Shown here: piece by piece, positions 1-7,215 of the stretch
How the letters are laid out: every line of letters starts with the position of its first letter
Numbering within the stretch: the stretch's first letter is position 1
The notes under the pieces: generated by a model
What the model saw: the letters and a program-made list of their open reading frames with translations, nothing else
Told to the model about the DNA's origin: nothing
Databases searched by the model: none
Program-made: the position numbers and the translations under genes
DNA from: Rhodospirillales bacterium
GTDB lineage: Bacteria; Pseudomonadota; Alphaproteobacteria; Rhodospirillales_A; JACZKS01
Assembly: GCA_018648445.1 (NCBI GenBank)
Contig: JABGRG010000121.1
Coordinates: 1 to 10,702 of the forward strand
Direction of reading: 5' to 3'
Length of the DNA: 10,702 nt

Positions 1-1511
1 AACGCTTCTTCGATTCGTTTTCTCGCCACCCGGCACGACATGACAAAATCGATCAGTGCGGGCCCGTCTTCACCCAAACGAACGGCGGCAAATCCGACCA
101 CGCCGTAATCGCCGTAATCGTCGGCAACATCGAAGGCGAAACACTCGACCTGCGCGTCCTCGAGAAGGGCCCGGAATTCGGGTTCGGCGTAGCGCGTGGC
201 TGAAAGATTGAACTGATTGCTACGTTGCAAAAGCTCAAGGCAACGCGCAATCCGGTCAGCCGACACCGCCCCAATCCGCATCACCATGTTGCAGCTTCTC
301 AGGAAGTCGTTGATATCCCCGTCCCACGACGCCGAAATCCTTTTGCGCCGGGCCTGGGCGAGATAGCTTTGGCGGCGGGTCCGGCTGGTTTCGGTAACCG
401 GAACGTCAAATTCGGCACCCGCAAGCAGATCGTCCATTGCGTTGGCGTCGACCGTCCTGACCTGCGGCAAGGTTCGGCCCACCTCGCCGCGCTCGAAAGC
501 CGAGTCGTCGATAAAGGCGAAGGTATCGACGTTGATATCAAGCTCGTCCGCAATCGTGCGGATGCTCCCGCTTTTCGGCCCCCAATGGATCGCCGGGTAA
601 AGAAAATAGTCGGCCAATCCCAGTTCGACGATTTTCGGCCATGCGCGGTCGAAATCGTTTTTGCTGGCGATGGTTTGCAGTATTCCGCGCGCATCCAATT
701 GCCGGATCATTTCCATCGCCGCCGGTCTTGGAACCACCCCGTCCGGCCCATCCTCGCCGATGATGCCATCCCACAGCGTTCCGTCCAGATCCCAGGCGAC
801 GCACTTCACCTTGGCGGCCGGTTCTTGCGGTGAAACGAGCAATTTCTTGAACGCGACAACGTCGAGCCACGTAAATATCAAGCGAAGCGGTGCATCATTG
901 TCGGGCCAGATACGGATTTTTCCGGGTACCTCCGGCAACTCGGCAGCCGGGATGCTCGCCTCGTTCCAACCGTGGGAAACATCCATGCTGCGCCTGAAAA
1001 CGGTCTGATTGCGTGTTTCGCCGTCGCCTTCGCGGTCGATTTCAAGCTGCAGACGGTGTCGGCCTTCGCCCGGATAGAAGAAGCGGATGAAAAACGCGTC
1101 GGTGTTCCCGCCATCCGTCCCATCGTTGGCGAAATTGCGGCGGATCAGACGTTTGCGGGTTTTACGGAGTTTTTCGCCGAGGCCAAGCGCCCAGCCAGCC
1201 GGAATAGGCAATCCCCGCACAATGGCCTCGGCGCGTTCAAGAACGTCGGCCCGCCGGGCCATGGCCTGTAGTTTATGGGCCGGGAACAGCGACGGTCGCC
1301 CCGGCCAGTAGGCCTCTAGCTTGGCCCATCGGCGGAAGAGAACGTCGGCCCCGTACGGGAAAAGGCCGGAAACGGCTGAATTTGGGACAATCCCGTATTC
1401 AAACCGCGCGCATTTCCCGTCGGCCCGGCGAACGTATAACGGACAGGTGGAATAGCACGACGGAAGCGCACACTCGACGCAATGCTCCTCCCAGACAAGG
1501 GCCGCAACCAT
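1..1511 (-). CDS. FkbH-like HAD-IIIC family protein with Cys-rich N-terminus (partial, 3' end outside window)
   Basis: The minus strand is open from the ATG at 1511 to the window edge, giving 503 residues with no stop. Residues 8-34 hold a cysteine cluster (C11, C14, C19, C23, then C34; pattern CxxCx4Cx3C), suggesting a metal or Fe-S site. Residues about 137-222 look beta-rich, like a jelly-roll or carbohydrate-binding module. A HAD domain follows: motif I DLDGTLWDG at 241-249 (nucleophile D241, acid D243), SKND at 283-286, K313 in GPKSGS, and FIDDS at 333-337. The C-terminal part resembles the GNAT-like half of FkbH proteins (LLQRSNQFNLS at 427-437, DYGVVGF at 468-474, DFVMSCRVARKR at 488-499). 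FkbH relatives load glyceryl groups from 1,3-bisphosphoglycerate onto carrier proteins; here that role is only inferred. The start is uncertain: an in-frame ATG at 1604 would add 31 residues, and neither start has a good ribosome site. It is divergent from the glycosyltransferase operon. Confidence 0.9.
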   Translation of the reverse strand, partial: MVAALVWEEHCVECALPSCYSTCPLYVRRADGKCARFEYGIVPNSAVSGLFPYGADVLFRRWAKLEAYWPGRPSLFPAHKLQAMARRADVLERAEAIVRGLPIPAGWALGLGEKLRKTRKRLIRRNFANDGTDGGNTDAFFIRFFYPGEGRHRLQLEIDREGDGETRNQTVFRRSMDVSHGWNEASIPAAELPEVPGKIRIWPDNDAPLRLIFTWLDVVAFKKLLVSPQEPAAKVKCVAWDLDGTLWDGIIGEDGPDGVVPRPAAMEMIRQLDARGILQTIASKNDFDRAWPKIVELGLADYFLYPAIHWGPKSGSIRTIADELDINVDTFAFIDDSAFERGEVGRTLPQVRTVDANAMDDLLAGAEFDVPVTETSRTRRQSYLAQARRKRISASWDGDINDFLRSCNMVMRIGAVSADRIARCLELLQRSNQFNLSATRYAEPEFRALLEDAQVECFAFDVADDYGDYGVVGFAAVRLGEDGPALIDFVMSCRVARKRIEEA

Positions 1512-1754
1512 GGCCACGTCGGGGTTAGAGGACGCGGTTGCGACCACGCCGGAGCCTTGTGCCCGACGCCACCCGCTTCTGTCCCTCCAGGTCCTTTGGT
1601 ACATACGATCCCGTCTGCGAAATTACCTTAGATTCAACTTTGTAGCGCGCGTTCGGTCAAATCCTCGTGCCTTCGAAAAAATAATGCGGCGGGCAGGCGC
1701 TTAAAACCCCATATCTTCGTTTCCACGATTTAATTATGGTTTTTCTCCAGGGCG
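1512..1754. other. Divergent intergenic region
   Basis: This stretch lies between the divergently oriented FkbH-like gene and the glycosyltransferase operon, so it should carry both promoters. Its right half (about 1621-1740) is visibly more AT-rich than the flanking genes, with an A tract at 1676-1681 and a TTTAAT/TAATTAT stretch at 1729-1737. Part of the left half (1512-1604) may be coding if the FkbH-like protein starts at 1604. I found no convincing -35/-10 pair for the plus strand, no terminator hairpin and no clear operator repeat. The open frame at 1510-1704 on the plus strand has no recognisable protein features and is not called. Confidence 0.6.
1632..1660 (-). promoter_or_regulatory. 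Candidate sigma70-type promoter for the FkbH-like gene
   Basis: On the minus strand TTGACC (plus-strand 1655-1660) matches the -35 consensus at five of six positions. It is followed after 17 bases by TTGAAT (1632-1637), four of six to the -10 consensus. Transcription would begin near 1625, giving a leader of about 20 bases to the ATG at 1604 or about 115 bases to the ATG at 1511. It is predicted by eye only, and alphaproteobacterial -10 elements are poorly conserved. Confidence 0.35.
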
Positions 1755-3032
1755 ATGGCGTGTACCATTATGGGTAATCAATTGGGGGCAACCGAGGGAA
1801 AGTTCTTGCGCGGAAAAAAAGAACACGCGCGTCTCATGATTTACAGTCATGACTCGTTTGGTCTCGGCCATTTGCGCCGCTGCCGTGCGATCGCTCATTC
1901 GTTGGTCGGGCATCGAAAGGATCTTTCCATCCTGATCCTTTCCGGCTCGCCCATTGTCGGCAGCTTCGACTTTCACGGACGCGTTGATTTTGTGCGCATA
2001 CCCGGCGTCATCAAATTGCGCCGTGGCGATTACACGTCGCAAAATCTCGACATTGGCATCAATGACATGCTGGCTTTGCGCGCGTCGATCATCCACCATA
2101 CGGCCGAAGCCTTCGCTCCCGACATCTTCCTGGTAGACAAGGAACCCCTTGGCCTTCGCGGCGAGGTTCGCGACACCCTGACCATGCTGAAGGCGCGCGG
2201 ATCGACACTGGTTTTGGGACTTCGCGATGTCATGGACGAGCCGGCCAAACTGGCCCGCGAATGGGACCGCAAAAAGGCCATTCCGGCCCTGCGCGACCTT
2301 TACGATCATATCTGGGTCTACGGACCGCCGGATATCTGCGATCCGTTGCAAGGTGTTCCGGTGCCCGAAGCCGTTAGACAAAAGGTCACGTTTACCGGTT
2401 ATCTGCGGCGCACCTGGTCGCAAGCAACCATGCCCGCACCTTCAATTCCCGCTATCGGAAGTCAACCCTATCTGTTGGTCACCACCGGCGGCGGCGGCGA
2501 TGGCGCCAGCCTGATTGACTGGGTGCTAAGGGCCTACGAACACGATCCGCAAATTCCACACCCGGCGCTGATGGTTTTGGGCCCCTTCATGCGGACAAAT
2601 CTGCAAGCCGATTTCATGCAGCGGGAGGCCCGGCTCGAAAACGTTCATGCAATCACCTTCGACGCCCATATTGAAAGCCTTTTGGCGGGCGCCGCCGGCG
2701 TCGTCGCCATGGGCGGATATAATACGTTCTGCGAAATCCTGTCTTTTGACAAACCCAGTATTATCGTTCCCAGAACCGTCCCGCGCCTGGAACAGTATAT
2801 CCGTGCAGCGCGGGCCGAAGACCTGGGGCTGGCGCGGATGCTCGTCGACGACGGCAAATGCGCACCGCACGAAATGGCCCAGGCCCTTCGCGAGCTTCCG
2901 AATCAATCACGGCCCTCGGAAGTTCACATTCCCGGTATGCTGGACGGACTGTCCGTCGTTAACGGATTGGTCGACCAGTGGCTGAACCAACGCACGACAA
3001 GCGCCGCTCCGCTTTCGCTGGTAAATAAGTGA
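1755..3032 (+). CDS. COG4671-type predicted glycosyltransferase (MurG-like GT-B fold), copy A
   Basis: The 425-residue product is a cytoplasmic or membrane-peripheral GT-B glycosyltransferase of the MurG/GT28-like type, most like COG4671. The N-terminal half has the glycine-rich acceptor-side motif GLGHLRR at 36-42, then LGLRDVMDEP at 154-163, and TGYLRR at 214-219 near the domain boundary. The C-terminal half has the nucleotide-sugar loop TTGGGGDG at 243-250, the MGGYNT motif at 319-324, and VPRTVPRLEQ at 338-347, where the family usually contacts the donor. Donor and acceptor cannot be read from sequence. It opens the plus-strand operon and overlaps the next gene by GTGA. The ATG at 1755 lacks a good ribosome site. 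An in-frame TTG at 1806 follows GAGGGA with a 6-base gap and would remove 17 residues ahead of the conserved region, giving 408 residues. A second paralogue lies at 5999-7150. Confidence 0.88.
   Translation: MACTIMGNQLGATEGKFLRGKKEHARLMIYSHDSFGLGHLRRCRAIAHSLVGHRKDLSILILSGSPIVGSFDFHGRVDFVRIPGVIKLRRGDYTSQNLDIGINDMLALRASIIHHTAEAFAPDIFLVDKEPLGLRGEVRDTLTMLKARGSTLVLGLRDVMDEPAKLAREWDRKKAIPALRDLYDHIWVYGPPDICDPLQGVPVPEAVRQKVTFTGYLRRTWSQATMPAPSIPAIGSQPYLLVTTGGGGDGASLIDWVLRAYEHDPQIPHPALMVLGPFMRTNLQADFMQREARLENVHAITFDAHIESLLAGAAGVVAMGGYNTFCEILSFDKPSIIVPRTVPRLEQYIRAARAEDLGLARMLVDDGKCAPHEMAQALRELPNQSRPSEVHIPGMLDGLSVVNGLVDQWLNQRTTSAAPLSLVNK
1794..1799 (+). promoter_or_regulatory. Possible ribosome binding site for an alternative TTG start at 1806
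   Basis: GAGGGA lies 6 bases upstream of an in-frame TTG at 1806. The two ATGs further upstream (1755, 1770) have no comparable purine-rich site. The fused ABC ATPase gene in the same operon also appears to start with TTG, so such starts seem to be used here. This may be the true start of the first glycosyltransferase. Confidence 0.4.
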
Positions 3033-4294
3033 GCGGTCCGGTCGCCATCGTCCTGAAGGGCTATCCAAGACTATCGGAGACCTTTATCGCCCAGGAAATC
3101 CACGCGTTGGAAAGGCGCGGCCTGGAAATTGAACTGATTTCCCTGCGCCATCCCACCGATAAACGACGCCACCCCGTCCACGATGAGATCCGCGCGCCTG
3201 TAAATTATCTTCCCGAATACCTTGGCAATGAACCGGCCCGCGTGTTGCGGGGTTGGCGGGCGGCGCGAAAACGGCCGGGTTTTGGGCGGGCGGTGCGCAT
3301 CTGGCTTCGCGATCTTGTGCGCGACCCAACGCCGAACCGCGTTCGCCGGTTCGGTCAGGCCATGGTTCTGGCCACGGAACTGCCGCCCGGTACGACGCGA
3401 ATTCACGCTCATTTCATGCATACGCCGGCCTCGGTCGCGCGCTACGCCTCCATCATTCGACAATTGCCCTGGAGTTGCTCTGCCCACGCCAAGGACATCT
3501 GGACCTCGCCGGAATGGGAAAAGCGCGAAAAGCTGGCCGATTGCGATTGGCTGGTTACCTGTACGGGCGTCAATGCCGAACATCTGGCCGCTCTGGCCCC
3601 GCATCCGGATAAGGTTTCGCTCGCCTATCACGGCCTCGATTTCACCCGCTTCGCCCCGTCGCCGCACGCCCGACCGGGGCGTGACGGAAGTGACGCCGAC
3701 AATCCCGCGATTCTGCTTTCGGTGGGTCGTGCGGTCGAAAAGAAGGGGTTCGACGTGCTTCTACGGGCACTGGCCCGAATTCCACCCGACCTGCATTGGC
3801 GATACGTCCACATCGGCGGTGGAGAGGACCTGGAAACCCTTAAACAGCAGGCCGACGGCCTCGCCCTGACCGACCGGATTTCCTGGCTAGGCGCGCTGCC
3901 GCAGGAAGAGGTGCTGGAAAACTACCGCTCCGCCGATCTTTTTGTTTTGCCCTGCCGGATCACGGCCAACGGTGATCGCGACGGTCTGCCCAACGTCCTT
4001 ATGGAAGCGCAAAGTCAGGGGTTGGCCTGTGTCTCCACCGACGTTTCGGCAATACCGGAATTGATCGCGAACGGCGTAACGGGCATCCTAGTGCCACCGG
4101 AGGAACCCCAATCCCTTGCCGAAACGCTGGCAGGGTTGATCGTCGACCCAACGGATCGGGAGCGCCTCGGCAAAGCCGGGATGGAAACCGTCCGTGCCGG
4201 GTTCGGGATGGAGGCGGGGCTAAATAAACTGGCTGCGGCATTTGGGATTGAGGTACAGGAACAGTCATGCGAATCGCATTCTACGCACCAATGA
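3029..4294 (+). CDS. Glycosyltransferase family 4 protein (WcaL/colanic-acid-type)
   Basis: The 421-residue product is a retaining GT-B glycosyltransferase. The start GTG overlaps the previous stop (GTGA), and the conserved opening VLKGYPRLSETFI at 8-20 supports this start. Motifs in order: IHAHFMHTPASVA at 125-137, SAHAKDIW at 151-158, the domain linker SVGRAVEKKG at 231-240 with the usual phosphate-contacting basic residues, HIGGGED at 261-267, and DRDGLPNVLMEAQ at 316-328. The last is the EX7E region, with D318 in place of the first Glu and E326 as the second, as is common in this subfamily. There is no signal peptide or membrane helix. The last 9 codons overlap the next gene by 28 bases, and the tail after about residue 408 looks poorly conserved. 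The likely role is adding one sugar in a surface polysaccharide; the sugar is unknown. Confidence 0.9.
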   Translation: MSGPVAIVLKGYPRLSETFIAQEIHALERRGLEIELISLRHPTDKRRHPVHDEIRAPVNYLPEYLGNEPARVLRGWRAARKRPGFGRAVRIWLRDLVRDPTPNRVRRFGQAMVLATELPPGTTRIHAHFMHTPASVARYASIIRQLPWSCSAHAKDIWTSPEWEKREKLADCDWLVTCTGVNAEHLAALAPHPDKVSLAYHGLDFTRFAPSPHARPGRDGSDADNPAILLSVGRAVEKKGFDVLLRALARIPPDLHWRYVHIGGGEDLETLKQQADGLALTDRISWLGALPQEEVLENYRSADLFVLPCRITANGDRDGLPNVLMEAQSQGLACVSTDVSAIPELIANGVTGILVPPEEPQSLAETLAGLIVDPTDRERLGKAGMETVRAGFGMEAGLNKLAAAFGIEVQEQSCESHSTHQ

Positions 4295-5397
4295 AGTCCC
4301 CGGATCACCCGACGCCGTCGGGGGATCGTCGCATGGCGCGGGCGTTGATGGCCGCACTTACCCTGGGCGGACACCAGGTCGATCTGGCCAGCCAATTTCG
4401 CAGCTACGATTCCGACGGGGATCGCGATAATCAGGAACGTCTTCGCGACATGGGAAGCCGTCTGGGCGCGAGTATGGCCCTGAAGTTGCTGGATGCGCCG
4501 GAGACCGAAAGGCCTGAAGCGTGGTTCACCTATCACCTGTATCACAAGGCGCCCGACTGGATTGGTCCGCAAATCAGTGAAGCCCTGGGCATTCCCTATT
4601 TCGTGGCGGAAGCCAGCTTCGCGCCGAAACAGGCAGGCGGCCCCTGGGAAATCGGGCACGACGCGGTGGCCGCGACGCTGGCCGAAGCGGACGGGGTGTT
4701 TACCCTGAACCCCAGCGACGCCGAATGCGTCATTCCCCTTTTACGCTCGGAAGATCGCCACCATTCGATTTTGGCGTTTCTGGACCCGTCACCCTTCGAT
4801 CAGGCGATAAAATTACGCGCGTCCCACCGAAATCAGATTGCCGACAAATTCCATATTCCCAGCGCTCCGCCCTGGCTGTTGACCGTGGCCATGATGCGCG
4901 ACGGCGATAAGCTCGCATCCTATCGGATACTGGCCGAAGCGCTGCAAGGGGTTCGCGAACTTCCGTGGCAGCTGGCCATCGTTGGCGACGGTCCGGCGGC
5001 GGCTGAAACGAAGGCCCTGTTCGAGCCTTTGGATAAACGCGTGACTTTTCTGGGAAGCCTGGAAAACGAGGACCTTCCCGCCATATACGCGGCGTGTGAT
5101 GTTTATGTGTGGCCGTCGGTCAACGAAGCCTACGGCATGGCCCTTTTGGAAGCCCAGGCCGCCGGATTGCCGGTGGTTGCCGCCGATGTCGGCGGCGTCG
5201 GCTCCATCGTCGCCGACGGCGACACCGGGCTTTTGACGCCCACCCCCGAACCTTCGAAAATCGCCGACGCCCTGACCTCGATCCTGGAAGACCCGCCGTT
5301 GCACCGGGAATTCAGGCGGGCGGCGGCAGAACGGGTGCGCGAACATCACTCCATCGCCGGGGCGGCTAAAGCCCTCAGTAAAGTCGTCAAGGGCTGA
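4267..5397 (+). CDS. Glycosyltransferase family 4 protein
   Basis: The 376-residue product is a second GT4-type GT-B enzyme, distinct from its upstream neighbour. It begins MRIAFYAPMK, with the ATG preceded by AGGAA at good spacing inside the upstream gene. The N-terminal half carries PSGDRRMARAL at 17-27. The C-terminal Rossmann half carries TVAMMRDGDK at 206-215, where the family's R/K phosphate contacts lie, IVGDGPA at 238-244, and the canonical catalytic region NEAYGMALLEAQAAG at 286-300 with E287 and E295 (EX7E intact). GGVGSIVADGDTGLL at 309-323 is the typical nucleotide-sugar loop. There are no membrane segments. The gene ends 2 bases before the histidine phosphatase. Activity is probably retaining sugar transfer in the same glycan pathway; substrates are not visible. 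Confidence 0.9.
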   Translation: MRIAFYAPMKSPDHPTPSGDRRMARALMAALTLGGHQVDLASQFRSYDSDGDRDNQERLRDMGSRLGASMALKLLDAPETERPEAWFTYHLYHKAPDWIGPQISEALGIPYFVAEASFAPKQAGGPWEIGHDAVAATLAEADGVFTLNPSDAECVIPLLRSEDRHHSILAFLDPSPFDQAIKLRASHRNQIADKFHIPSAPPWLLTVAMMRDGDKLASYRILAEALQGVRELPWQLAIVGDGPAAAETKALFEPLDKRVTFLGSLENEDLPAIYAACDVYVWPSVNEAYGMALLEAQAAGLPVVAADVGGVGSIVADGDTGLLTPTPEPSKIADALTSILEDPPLHREFRRAAAERVREHHSIAGAAKALSKVVKG

Positions 5398-5399
5398 TC

Positions 5400-5999
5400 A
5401 TGCAAATCCCAACCACCCGGGTTGTTTTCATTCGGCATGGTCCGACCGCGTGGAATGCCGAGAAGCGAATTCAGGGTCGCGTTGACACTTCGTTGAGCGC
5501 TGAAGGACGCGTTTTCGTTGCCACATGGCGCATCCCCGACGAATTTGCCGGGTTTAAATGGTATTCCAGCAACAAAAAACGAGCCATTGAAACGGCACGG
5601 ATTATGGGCCTGGACCCCATTGCGGAACCCCTGCTGGCGGAAATGAACTGGGGGGAATGGGAGGGGCGCATCATCGGCGAATTGCGCGCCGAGTACGGCG
5701 AGGACATGGCCGCCAATGAACGTCGCGGGCTTGATTTCCGCCCCCCCGGCGGCGAAAGCCCGCGGGACGTTCAAAAGCGTGTCGCCGGTTGGATCAAAGC
5801 GACCGCGCAGGGTGGACAGCCCTTAGGCGCCGTCGTCCACGCGGGGGTCATTCGCACCATCTATTGTCTGGCAAGCGGCTGGGATATGACGGGTAAACCG
5901 CCGGTCAAACTTCTCGACGGGACGGCCCATTTGTTCGATGTGGATACGGGCGGGATGCCGTCGGTCTCGCGCCTGAACATTCCGCTGACGGGGGCGTAA
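5400..5999 (+). CDS. Histidine phosphatase family protein (phosphoglycerate mutase-like)
   Basis: The 199-residue product is a small branch-2-sized histidine phosphatase, close to the family's usual 190-210 residues. IRHGPTAWN at 11-19 gives the phospho-acceptor H13 with R12. RAIETA at 61-66 gives the second conserved arginine, EMNWGEWEG at 81-89 the acidic catalytic region with E81, and VVHAGVIR at 145-152 the second histidine H147. All core residues are present, so activity is likely. There is no signal peptide, so the enzyme is cytosolic. Lying between glycosyltransferase genes, it probably removes phosphate from a sugar phosphate or similar intermediate (compare CobC, GpmB and related enzymes); cobalamin or glycolytic roles look less likely because no such neighbours are seen. 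It is translationally coupled: 2 bases after the GT4 gene, with its TAA overlapping the next ATG (TAATG). Confidence 0.9.
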   Translation: MQIPTTRVVFIRHGPTAWNAEKRIQGRVDTSLSAEGRVFVATWRIPDEFAGFKWYSSNKKRAIETARIMGLDPIAEPLLAEMNWGEWEGRIIGELRAEYGEDMAANERRGLDFRPPGGESPRDVQKRVAGWIKATAQGGQPLGAVVHAGVIRTIYCLASGWDMTGKPPVKLLDGTAHLFDVDTGGMPSVSRLNIPLTGA

Positions 6000-7150
6000 T
6001 GGCGGGACGTATCCTCATTTACGTTCAACATCTGCTGGGGATCGGTCATCTCAAACGCGCCGCCGCAATTGCGCGGGCGAGCGCAGCGACGGGGGCGCAC
6101 GTAACCGTGGCCATCGGTGGTCATATGGCGCCGGGAATGGAATTCGGAGACGCAGAGATTTATCAACTTCCCTGCGTATCGGCTGCAGATGATGGGTTCA
6201 CGGTTTTGCTCGACGAACGTGGGCAGCCTATCGACGAAGACTGGCGAATGCGCCGCCGCGAGGCCCTGCTGGCGTGTTTCGACGCAACACGCCCGGACGT
6301 TATGGTTCTGGAACTTTATCCGTTCGGGCGGCGGCAGTTTCGGTTTGAGTTGCTTCCGCTGTTGGAACGGGCCGCCACATTGGCAAATCCGCCACGCATC
6401 GCGTGCAGCGTCCGCGACATTCTGGTCAGCAAGGCGCGGCCCGAGCGCAACCGGGAAATTGTCGATATCATCAACAAGTATTTCGATGCCGTCCTCGTTC
6501 ACGGCGATCCCGAACTGATACCTTTCGCGCAAACTTTCCCTGCGGCCCGCGAGATCGAGAACAAAATCCGCTATACCGGTTATGTGGTCAATGGAACCCA
6601 TGCGGACTTTGAGCGCACAAGCGAGGCGGGAGAAGTCATCGTGTCGGCGGGCGGCGGCTCGGTCGGCGAACCCTTGTTGCGCGCAGCCATCGCGGCGCGG
6701 GCAATGTCATCGGCAGCCGAAATCCCGTGGCGGGTGCTGAGCGGCCCCAACCTGCCGAACGACGTCTTCGAGGATATGAAAAATTCCGCGCCCGCAGGCG
6801 TCACCATCGAACGCCACAGAGACGATTTTCCGGCGCTGCTGGCCAACTGTCACCTTTCCATTTCGCAAGCCGGGTACAACACGGTCATGGACATCCTGAT
6901 GGCCCACGCACGCGCTATCGTGGTCCCGTTTGCGGGCGGAAAGGAAAGCGAACAGACCGTCCGCGCGAAATTGCTGGCCGAACGCGGGTGCCTGAAAATG
7001 ATCGATCCTGCGGAACTCGGCCCGAAGATACTTGCCGCGAAAATTGACGAGGCGCTTGCGGGAGTACCGGCTCGCGCCAAAGGGTTGAACTTCGACGGCG
7101 GGGCCGGAACGGCGGCGGCGTTGCATGCGCTTTGTCGCCAATCCGGGTAG
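5999..7150 (+). CDS. COG4671-type predicted glycosyltransferase (MurG-like GT-B fold), copy B
   Basis: The 383-residue product is a paralogue of the operon's first gene. Shared landmarks occur in the same order: GIGHLKR at 14-20, SVRDIL at 127-132, RYTGYV at 191-196 at the interdomain boundary, the donor loop SAGGGSVGE at 216-224, QAGYNT at 290-295 and VVPFAGGKESEQ at 308-319. Within those blocks the two copies are clearly related but elsewhere quite different, so they are old paralogues that probably use different acceptors. This copy lacks the N-terminal extension of copy A. No signal peptide or membrane helix is seen. The start ATG overlaps the phosphatase stop (TAATG) and follows a GGGGG run, a reasonable ribosome site. 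A 61-base gap follows before the deacetylase, the largest break in the operon. Confidence 0.88.
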   Translation: MAGRILIYVQHLLGIGHLKRAAAIARASAATGAHVTVAIGGHMAPGMEFGDAEIYQLPCVSAADDGFTVLLDERGQPIDEDWRMRRREALLACFDATRPDVMVLELYPFGRRQFRFELLPLLERAATLANPPRIACSVRDILVSKARPERNREIVDIINKYFDAVLVHGDPELIPFAQTFPAAREIENKIRYTGYVVNGTHADFERTSEAGEVIVSAGGGSVGEPLLRAAIAARAMSSAAEIPWRVLSGPNLPNDVFEDMKNSAPAGVTIERHRDDFPALLANCHLSISQAGYNTVMDILMAHARAIVVPFAGGKESEQTVRAKLLAERGCLKMIDPAELGPKILAAKIDEALAGVPARAKGLNFDGGAGTAAALHALCRQSG

Positions 7151-7155
7151 AAACT

Positions 7156-7215
7156 ATGGAACATGGCTTGTTAAGACCTACATATTTCGAGGCAACCGGC
7201 ATGGAGAAGTCGTGA
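7156..7215 (+). CDS. Possible 19-residue leader ORF upstream of the deacetylase
   Basis: An ATG at 7156 opens a 19-codon frame ending in TGA at 7213-7215. That stop overlaps the preferred GTG start of the deacetylase (GTGA). The arrangement copies the coupled junctions elsewhere in this operon, so it could be a translational coupling peptide in an otherwise unexplained gap. The peptide has no recognisable features and only a weak upstream purine run (GGGTAGAA), and a frame this short can arise by chance. Confidence 0.15.
   Translation: MEHGLLRPTYFEATGMEKS
7203..7206 (+). promoter_or_regulatory. Ribosome binding site deciding the GTG start of the deacetylase
   Basis: GGAG sits 5 bases upstream of the GTG at 7212, inside a GGAGAAG run. 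This favours 7212 over the in-frame ATG at 7125, which lies inside the previous gene and would add 29 residues with no family resemblance. Confidence 0.65.

Noticed and set aside
225..833. 202-codon plus-strand open frame
   Set aside because: It is antisense to the FkbH-like gene, shows no family motifs and is Arg/Pro-rich as expected of a shadow frame in GC-rich DNA.
1510..1704. 64-codon plus-strand frame in the divergent region
   Set aside because: It overlaps the FkbH-like start region and candidate promoter, with Arg-rich composition and no ribosome site or motif.
1681..1754. Plus-strand promoter for the glycosyltransferase operon
   Set aside because: AT-rich elements such as TTTAAT at 1729-1734 exist, but no -35 element at proper spacing was found, so no promoter is called.
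1734..2423. 229-codon minus-strand open frame opposite the first glycosyltransferase
   Set aside because: The plus strand carries clear glycosyltransferase motifs here, and the antisense frame has none.
4015..4659. 214-codon minus-strand open frame
   Set aside because: It spans the junction of two well-supported GT4 genes and has no recognisable motif.
5861..6601. 246-codon minus-strand open frame
   Set aside because: It lies opposite the phosphatase and COG4671 genes, both with intact catalytic motifs; it is a shadow.
7125..7211. N-terminal extension of the deacetylase from ATG 7125
   Set aside because: The extension lies partly inside the previous gene and lacks family resemblance; GTG 7212 has a clear GGAG site.
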